Source: Xiphydria camelus (taxonomy: Eukaryota; Arthropoda; Insecta; Hymenoptera; Xiphydriidae). Taken from it: a stretch of DNA of 64,000 nt. The stretch is from positions 16,611,276 to 16,675,275 of the forward strand of contig OY783198.1 of assembly GCA_963678675.1 (NCBI GenBank), in the 5' to 3' direction. Both the position numbers and the translations under genes were made by a program. The notes under the pieces were generated by a model. The model worked only from the letters and a program-made list of their open reading frames with translations, was not told the origin of the DNA and did not search any database. Shown piece after piece: positions 58,368-64,000 of this stretch; the first letter of the stretch is position 1; each line of letters starts with the position of its first letter.

Positions 58368-58572
58368 ACGTGTAGCCACCACGCACAGAAGAGGTGAAAC
58401 TTCGATACCGATGGGTTGAAAACAAAACTAAACAAGTAATCAACAATAATAGTACCATGAACTACATTATCTGGAAAGGTCATGGTATTATTATTGTTGA
58501 TTACTTGTTTAGTTTTCTTTTCAACCCATCGGTATCGAAGTTTCACTTCTTCCGCGCATGGCGGCTATACGT
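58368..58572. mobile_element. 205 bp foldback element
   Basis: The ends ACGTGTAGCC and its complement have arms of about 85 bp including GAGGTGAAACTTCGATACC and AATCAACAATAATA. The outer 45 bp are shared with the foldback at 33060-33290, but the inner part is different. Confidence 0.8.
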
Positions 58573-58817
58573 TTTGTTTTTTTGCCACCCTCAACTGTGC
58601 TAATTACTAAGTCATTATGTTTCCATAACTAATTGTACTCATTTCCACACCACCTTGAGGTAGAGTAAACGGCGCGTTTTTTATAGTGGTTTCCCCAGTA
58701 GGCCTATTCCACAACTGCCATTCTAGTGTGCAATAATTTTTCTTAATTTCACTAGCATTATTTGAAAGTGTGGTTTTTGAACTTTTCAATCCATTACTTG
58801 ATTTTATCGAAACAATG

Positions 58818-59560
58818 TTATAATTCTTTCTTATATATTTCTTCAGAATTTATGAGAGTAACAATAGGTTTATGGTAACTAAAATATGATACAGAAACCA
58901 GTGATTGTAATGGTTCTAAATATCGTGAAAACACGGCATCAATTGTAGTCCCATATCTCGTGGTAGGTATATGTGGATCGGTGTTCATTTTCAAATTTAA
59001 CGTATTTTGTAAGAAGTCAACCAAAGATTGGGCTTCCTTGGAAGCGAAGTTAACGTTAAAGTCTCCAGTTAGTAGTATGGAAATTTTGTCATAATTATTA
59101 TGAAGTAAGTGTGCACCATCTAGTATAAGCCAATAGAACCTCATGAATGAATTGGATGATGTTGGGAATTGTTTGATTTGTTGAAATATAAGAAGCTACC
59201 ATGATAATCGTTTGACCATTGGCCGAAACACATCGAGCAGCACACATTTCACCAATGTCTGCTACATGTACTGATAAATGTTCGATTTGTCGTATATTTA
59301 TGTCCATATTAGCCGTCAAAATGTGTGTAGTATCGTTGGAATTGTGATAAATGGCAATTCCACCGTTTTGTTTATTAATACACTTGAATTGAACTACGCA
59401 GTCAAAATTAGGTATATCCATTTGTTCACCATTGTTCAGACAAGTTTCTGATAGTAAGAGAACTTCTGAATTTTGAGTTACTTCATCCAGGAGGTCTGCC
59501 GGCATGAGCTCTTAGGCTTTGAATGTTGAAAGAAAATGCGGACAATATATCCGCGTCGAG
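58818..59560 (-). pseudogene. Endonuclease domain, probable Helentron remnant
   Basis: On the minus strand an exonuclease-endonuclease-phosphatase domain: LLLSETCLNN, NGGIAIYHN, LLTGDFNVNF, TTIDAVFSRYLE and a final SYFSYHKPIV. The frame shifts near 59120 and again near 59500, where NIQSLRAHA-like codons precede the ATG used for the open frame. The GDFN and SYHKP motifs place it with the endonucleases found at the C-terminus of Helentron Rep/helicase proteins or in LINEs; the ending fits Helentrons better in my memory. No helicase or reverse transcriptase adjoins it, because repeat C is inserted just upstream. Confidence 0.65.
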
Positions 59561-59603
59561 AATTTAGCAAATCTAGAAGTATGCTGTCGATTGTTACAAT
59601 CAA

Positions 59604-60111
59604 GAGACACGGTAGTGTCTCGCGGCATGTTCGTTCATCGCAGCATCGCAGCACCCGTGTATCTTTACAGGAAAGATGTCTGCCCTCTTCACCCTTCAAT
59701 TTTTGCATCGAATTTTCTCAATAAATATATGGTTATAACCAAAACTATGCTTAGTTACGCCATATAAATTGATTATTCTCTATTGATAGAGACCAGAATA
59801 AATTTTATAAGTTACATATTAACAGAGATTCATCCTTAACACACACGCGAAGCCACGCCCCATCCGCCTAAAACTCGAGGATTTTATTTTCTCGACCGTA
59901 AGCTATATGTCAAAATGTCACAAAATTTCCGACAATCTTCGGCGACAGTCGGTTATGATCGGAAATGTGTATACATAGATCAAACACACACGCGCGCCAT
60001 TGAATGTGTGAGATATATTCCGGCTTTCATCGTCGACTGTTCGGCGATGATCGGAAATGCATACACAAATTCGACCGCACGCATCCACCATCAAATGTAT
60101 GTGAGAGAATA
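59604..60111 (-). repeat. Hairpin-ended repeat, family C, copy 3
   Basis: Hairpin GAGACAC-GGTA-GTGTCTC at 59604-59621, then the family body with ACGCCATATAAATTGATTA and a TCGGAAATG word repeated (59958, 60050). It is the longest copy and runs into the TA of the next element. Confidence 0.75.
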
Positions 60112-60113
60112 TA

Positions 60114-63100
60114 CACTACGCAACAAAATTATCGCAACAACTTATTTTACTCTAACAATTGTCAAACTTCGGAAGCCCGTAGCACAGCGATAAATCATCG
60201 TATCCCTATCTTTTTTTAAAATTAAAGCTTAAAATCTCAGCTTTACTATCCCAAAGTTTATTTTTCGCTTTAAAGCACCGAGAGATTAAGAGACCCTGAA
60301 AATCAAGGTCATCTTTTGAAAGTTAAAAATTTGCAAAGTTTGCGCATTGACACGGAGTTACAAAACTCTTTTTTTCAAATTCTGATCACAGAAAATGAGA
60401 GTTCAACTCTTTACCTTTTTAATTTAAAAAAAAATTATTTTCCGATTTCTCTACGCCATTCTACAGCGTTTTAAATAAAAAAAACTGAAAATCCCGTTTT
60501 TTTCCCGTGTTACAGGGCCCAGGTAACGCGACAAATAATCATATTTTTTAAGACAAATGCATGGGCTTTATTGGGACATCGAAATGCATCGCTTTCATAT
60601 GAATTTTTTCTCAAAGAACAGATGATGGCCTACAAAATTGTTCGATGTTCAGGAGTGAAAATACCGTTCGAACACGAAACTTCCAATAGAACTCATCCAG
60701 GTACACTTGTACAGTAAGTTATAACATACGTGCAATACCTTTTCGGCGACCTCTAACTTGGCCCCAATGTCCCGATTAACTCGCGATCAACGTCTAATAG
60801 CCCAAGAGCCAGCGACAGCCAGACCTTCGTTATTTTATAAAGGCTGAAAGTTTCTCAGTGTATGTCCCCAATAGAGGTAAGAACGATCCCCGATTATGAA
60901 GTTTGGATCATGGTGGCTTTGGCAGGTAACAGGTGTGTGTGTGGCAAAGGTGTAAAAAAATGGACCACACTTTCGTTAAAGTATAAAGCTCAGTTTTTGT
61001 ATATTTTATTCGGAATAATATTATAAATCACGTCGTCCATTGCCAGACACTTAGTATGGTTCCAACCCCCTGCCAGACACCCTTAAACTATAATAAATTG
61101 TAATTAAACTTTCGTCATAGTATAAAAGCTAAATTTTATATATGTTATTTGGGGAACTATCAAAAGATGTTTCCTCAGTAGCCAGACAGTTTCGATGGTT
61201 CCTACATCTTGCCAGATACATTAAAAGTCTGCCGTAGGTGCGAGCGCGAGGCACTATATATGTAAGCGGGTGCGAGTGAAATAGTGAGTTCGGTCTATTG
61301 CGATCTTTTGTTGCGCACCTTTCATTTACTCAGTATCATGTGTTGAACAGTGTTTTTTGGATTTATCGGAAAATTTCATTATATAGAGTTATTTATGACT
61401 AAAAAATAAATTTTCAAAAAATTATTCAGTACAATTTTCATGTCAATAAAACAATGCAACAAAAATGTAATAAATTAATCAATAATGTTTTGATATGATT
61501 TCAAATATGTATTACTGGATTTAAAGAAATATTTAATGATTTTCATGATTTTCATCGTTGTCGTCGATATCTTCATTATCTTCGTCACTACTACTCCAGT
61601 CCGTGGCTTGATCGTTGTCAATATTGCCTTCTCCGTCAGTTTCTGTAATAATTTAATCAAGTTAATACAATTATGAATAGTTACAAATTTATGTATAATA
61701 ATTTGACTTCATATTTACATACCCAATAGAGTTTTTAGAGAATCACTGACATAATTTGATAGCTAATCTCCTTCAAACCATTTAATTTGGTCATTTTCCT
61801 GTCCTGAAAATATTGACAAAGATGAAAATTATGAAAATCATTAAATATTTCTTTGAATCCAGTAATACATATTTGAAATCATATCAAAACATTATTGATT
61901 AATTTATTAAATTTTTGTTGCATTGTTTTATTGACATGAAAATTGTACTGAATAATTTTTTGAAAATTTATTTTTTAGTCATAAATAACTCTATATAATG
62001 AAATTTTCCGATAAATCCAAAAAACACTGTTCAACACATGATACTGAGTAAATGAAAGGTGCGCAACAAAAGATCGCAATAGACCGAACTCACTATTTCA
62101 CTCGCACCCGCTTACATATATAGTGCCTCGCGCTCGCACCTACGGCAGACTTTTAATGTATCTGGCAAGATGTAGGAACCATCGAAACTGTCTGGATACT
62201 GAGGAAACATCTTTTGATAGTTCCCCAAATAACATATATAAAATTTAGCTTTTATACTACGACGAAAGTTTAATTACAATTTATTATAGTTTAAGGGTGT
62301 CTGGCAGGGGGTTGGAACCATACTAAGTGTCTGGCAATGGACGACGTGATATCTAATATTATTCCGAATAAAATATAATATAAAAACTGAACTTTATACT
62401 TTAACGAAAGTAAGGTCCATTTTTTTAAACCTTTGCCACCTGTTACCTGCCAAAGCCACCATGATCCAATCTTCATAGTCGGGGATCGTTCTTACCTCTA
62501 TTGGGGACATGCACTGAGAAGCTTTCAGCCTTTATAAAATAACGAAGGTCTGGCTGTCGCTGGCTCTTGCTCTATAACTTGGCCCGAATACCTCGTGCTA
62601 ACTTACGAACGGCTTCTATGTAACTTCGCCCCAAAATGTCCCCATCTCGATACCAAAATCCCTGAAGAAGTAGTCCAGGTATACCTGGACGCAATATACG
62701 ACCCCAATAATTCGAAACAAAAATGTATAAGTTCAAAAAAAATTACGCAATTGATGTTCAGTTGAGTAATACTCCCAAAAACCGGGATTTTCAGTTTTTT
62801 ATTTAAAACGCTGTAGAATGGCGTAGAAAAATCGGAAAGTAAAAATTTTTTAAAAATTAAAGGTAAAGAGTTGAACTTTCATTTTCCGTGATCAGAATTT
62901 GAAAAAAATTTTTGTAGGTAACTCCGTGTCAAAATGCGCAAACTTTGACAATTTTTAAGTTTCAAAAGATGACCTTGATTTTCAGGGTCACTTAATCTCT
63001 CGGTGCTTTAAATCGAAAAATAAACTTTGGGATAGTAAAGCTGAGATTTTAAGCTTTAATTTAAAAAAAAAAGAGGGATACGATAATTTTTCGCTGTGCT

Positions 63101-63167
63101 ACGGGCTTCCGAAGTTTGACAATTTTTAGAGTAAAATAAGTTGTTGCGATAATTTTGTTGCATAGTG
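60114..63167. mobile_element. 3.05 kb palindromic transposon
   Basis: The ends CACTACGCAACAAAATTATC and its near complement are flanked by TA (60112-60113, 63168-63169). The arms 60114-61562 (about 1.45 kb) and 61815-63167 (about 1.35 kb) are inverted, and differ mainly by scattered changes and small gaps. The 252 bp loop and inner arm ends carry spliced coding remnants. TA target and ends suggest a Tc1/mariner-like origin. A TATATA word (61255 and 62117) is symmetric, so it does not show the direction of transcription. Confidence 0.88.
61533..61805 (-). pseudogene. Last two exons of an acidic-tailed protein in the palindrome loop
   Basis: On the minus strand 61805 to about 61725 reads GQENDQIKWFEGD, stop, LSNYVSDSLKTLL and ends at a GTATGT donor. 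A TTACAG acceptor (61643) opens the last exon, TDGEGNIDNDQATDWSSSDE followed by an Asp/Glu/Asn-rich end and a stop at 61533. The phases join. The opposite arm repeats only the final codons (DENYENH and stop, about 61815-61845, plus strand). So the arms are mirrored 3' ends of a gene. The family is unknown; acidic tails are common in transposases of the pogo/jerky type. Confidence 0.5.
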
Positions 63168-63343
63168 TATATGTATGACTTCAAATGCCTGTATCTCCTT
63201 TCCTAATTACTTTTAAAATATTTTTTCTTTTTCCCTGAATTCAGAAAATTATAGCGAGCATTTCCATTACTGCAATTATTTCCATGCAATAACATATATT
63301 ATGGTTTCATGCCGATTATATATGTTCAATTGCTCGTTTCATA
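63168..63343. other. AT-rich spacer
   Basis: No gene or repeat seen between the two palindromic elements. Confidence 0.4.
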
Positions 63344-63722
63344 CCGTGTGTATCATCCCAAATTAAACGAGCAGAGATACCGACATTGCCGAAACTTTAC
63401 CGACGGTCAAGAATTTTATAGTTAGAGTTGGCTTGAGAAGAGTGCGCTGTGTGTGCTGCATGAGAGCGAAAAGTGTCAAACGTCTGATTTCCCGATAGCT
63501 GTTAATTCAAGAGATCGAAGTGTTTCGTCTATTATTCAATAAGTACTTCGATTTTCCGAATTGACCGCTATCGGGAAATCAGACGTTTGACACTTTTCGC
63601 TCTCACGCAGCACACACAGCGCACTCTTCTCAAGCCAACTCTAACTATAAAATTCTTGACCGTCGGTAAAGTTTCGGCAATGTCGGTATATCTGCTTGTT
63701 TAATTTGGCATGCTACATACGG
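63344..63722. mobile_element. 379 bp foldback of the TACCGTATG family
   Basis: The ends CCGTGTGTATC and GATACATACGG-type sequence are flanked by TA (63342-63343, 63723-63724). Arms of about 165 bp include GCCGAAACTTTACCGACGGT and GCACACACAGCGCACTC. The centre holds module M words in both orientations (GAGATCGAAGTGTTTCG). Confidence 0.8.
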
Positions 63723-63867
63723 TATTTTATCGACTATCGGATTATTTATACCTTACCGACTGCCGAAGTTAAGTTTCATGTTATCGGCCATAGGTATGAC
63801 TTCGATCGGTTTGCCCGCGGACATACGGAGAATCCTTTAACGAACGAATTGTTCTGGGGAATTAAGT

Positions 63868-64000
63868 ATTACTGCAGAACGAGTAGGTTAGAAGATTTTC
63901 ATGAATACTCACGATTTTCTGACATATCATCTCGTACAGGTACAACCGAAGAGGATCTAGCTCGTGTCCTGTCCATAAAAAGATGACTCGATGGACATCG
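63868..64000 (+). repeat. Repeat module E, start of another unit
   Basis: Matches 1800-1930 and 28280-28410 and runs off the window. The sequence before it (63770-63860) contains CTGCCGAAGTTAAGTTTC and GGACATACGG words typical of the foldback family. Confidence 0.75.

Noticed and set aside
61255..62122. Promoters in both arms of the 3.05 kb palindrome
   Set aside because: TATATA is its own complement, and the coding remnants are read outward from the loop. No initiator at the right distance supports a start there.
1..64000. A viral genome or endogenous virus
   Set aside because: The only LTR element has Copia gene order and no envelope gene. No viral capsid, polymerase or envelope motifs were seen elsewhere.

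Overview
This window looks like a transposon-dense stretch of an insect chromosome, most likely from an ant or another aculeate hymenopteran. The main reason is a spliced fragment of an insect odorant receptor gene (51.9-53.5 kb) whose N-terminal half resembles the large hymenopteran receptor expansions. No other gene looks like an ordinary host gene. There is no prokaryotic gene layout, CRISPR array or rRNA. The tRNA-like stretches look like SINE pieces.

Layout. 0-11.6 kb: a duplicated repeat block (copy 1), split by a Copia-type LTR retrotransposon (2206-9222) that carries further elements inside it. 11.6-16.5 kb: small DNA elements in AT-rich sequence. 16.9-20.7 kb: a broken multi-exon gene of a dispersed repeat-associated family, with its own TATA promoter and first intron. 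20.8-24.2 kb: SINE, hairpin and foldback repeats. 24.26-30.86 kb: copy 2 of the repeat block, carrying a 1.95 kb palindromic transposon and an open ubiquitin-protease-like fragment. 30.9-40.5 kb: sparse sequence with foldbacks. 40.7-47.8 kb: a DDE transposon with a SWIM zinc finger, split by a 4.7 kb LINE with a 13 bp target duplication. 48-51.8 kb: tandem repeats, a SINE and a small mariner-type element. 51.9-53.5 kb: the odorant receptor exons, cut off by foldbacks at 53.7-55.2 kb. 55.87-57.99 kb: a long-TIR mariner-like element. 58.4-60.1 kb: an endonuclease fragment of probable Helentron origin next to a hairpin-ended repeat. 60.1-63.2 kb: a 3.05 kb palindromic element. 63.3-64 kb: another foldback and the start of a further repeat unit.

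The dominant theme is inverted repetition: well over a dozen long palindromes, many bounded by TA and sharing the terminal motif TACCGTATGTCC. Several carry transposon or host-like coding pieces in mirrored arms. The two copies of the repeat block supply empty-site controls, so several insertions can be placed to the base. All large transposon genes seen here are broken by stops, frameshifts or nested insertions. Statements about families are from memory; no search was run.
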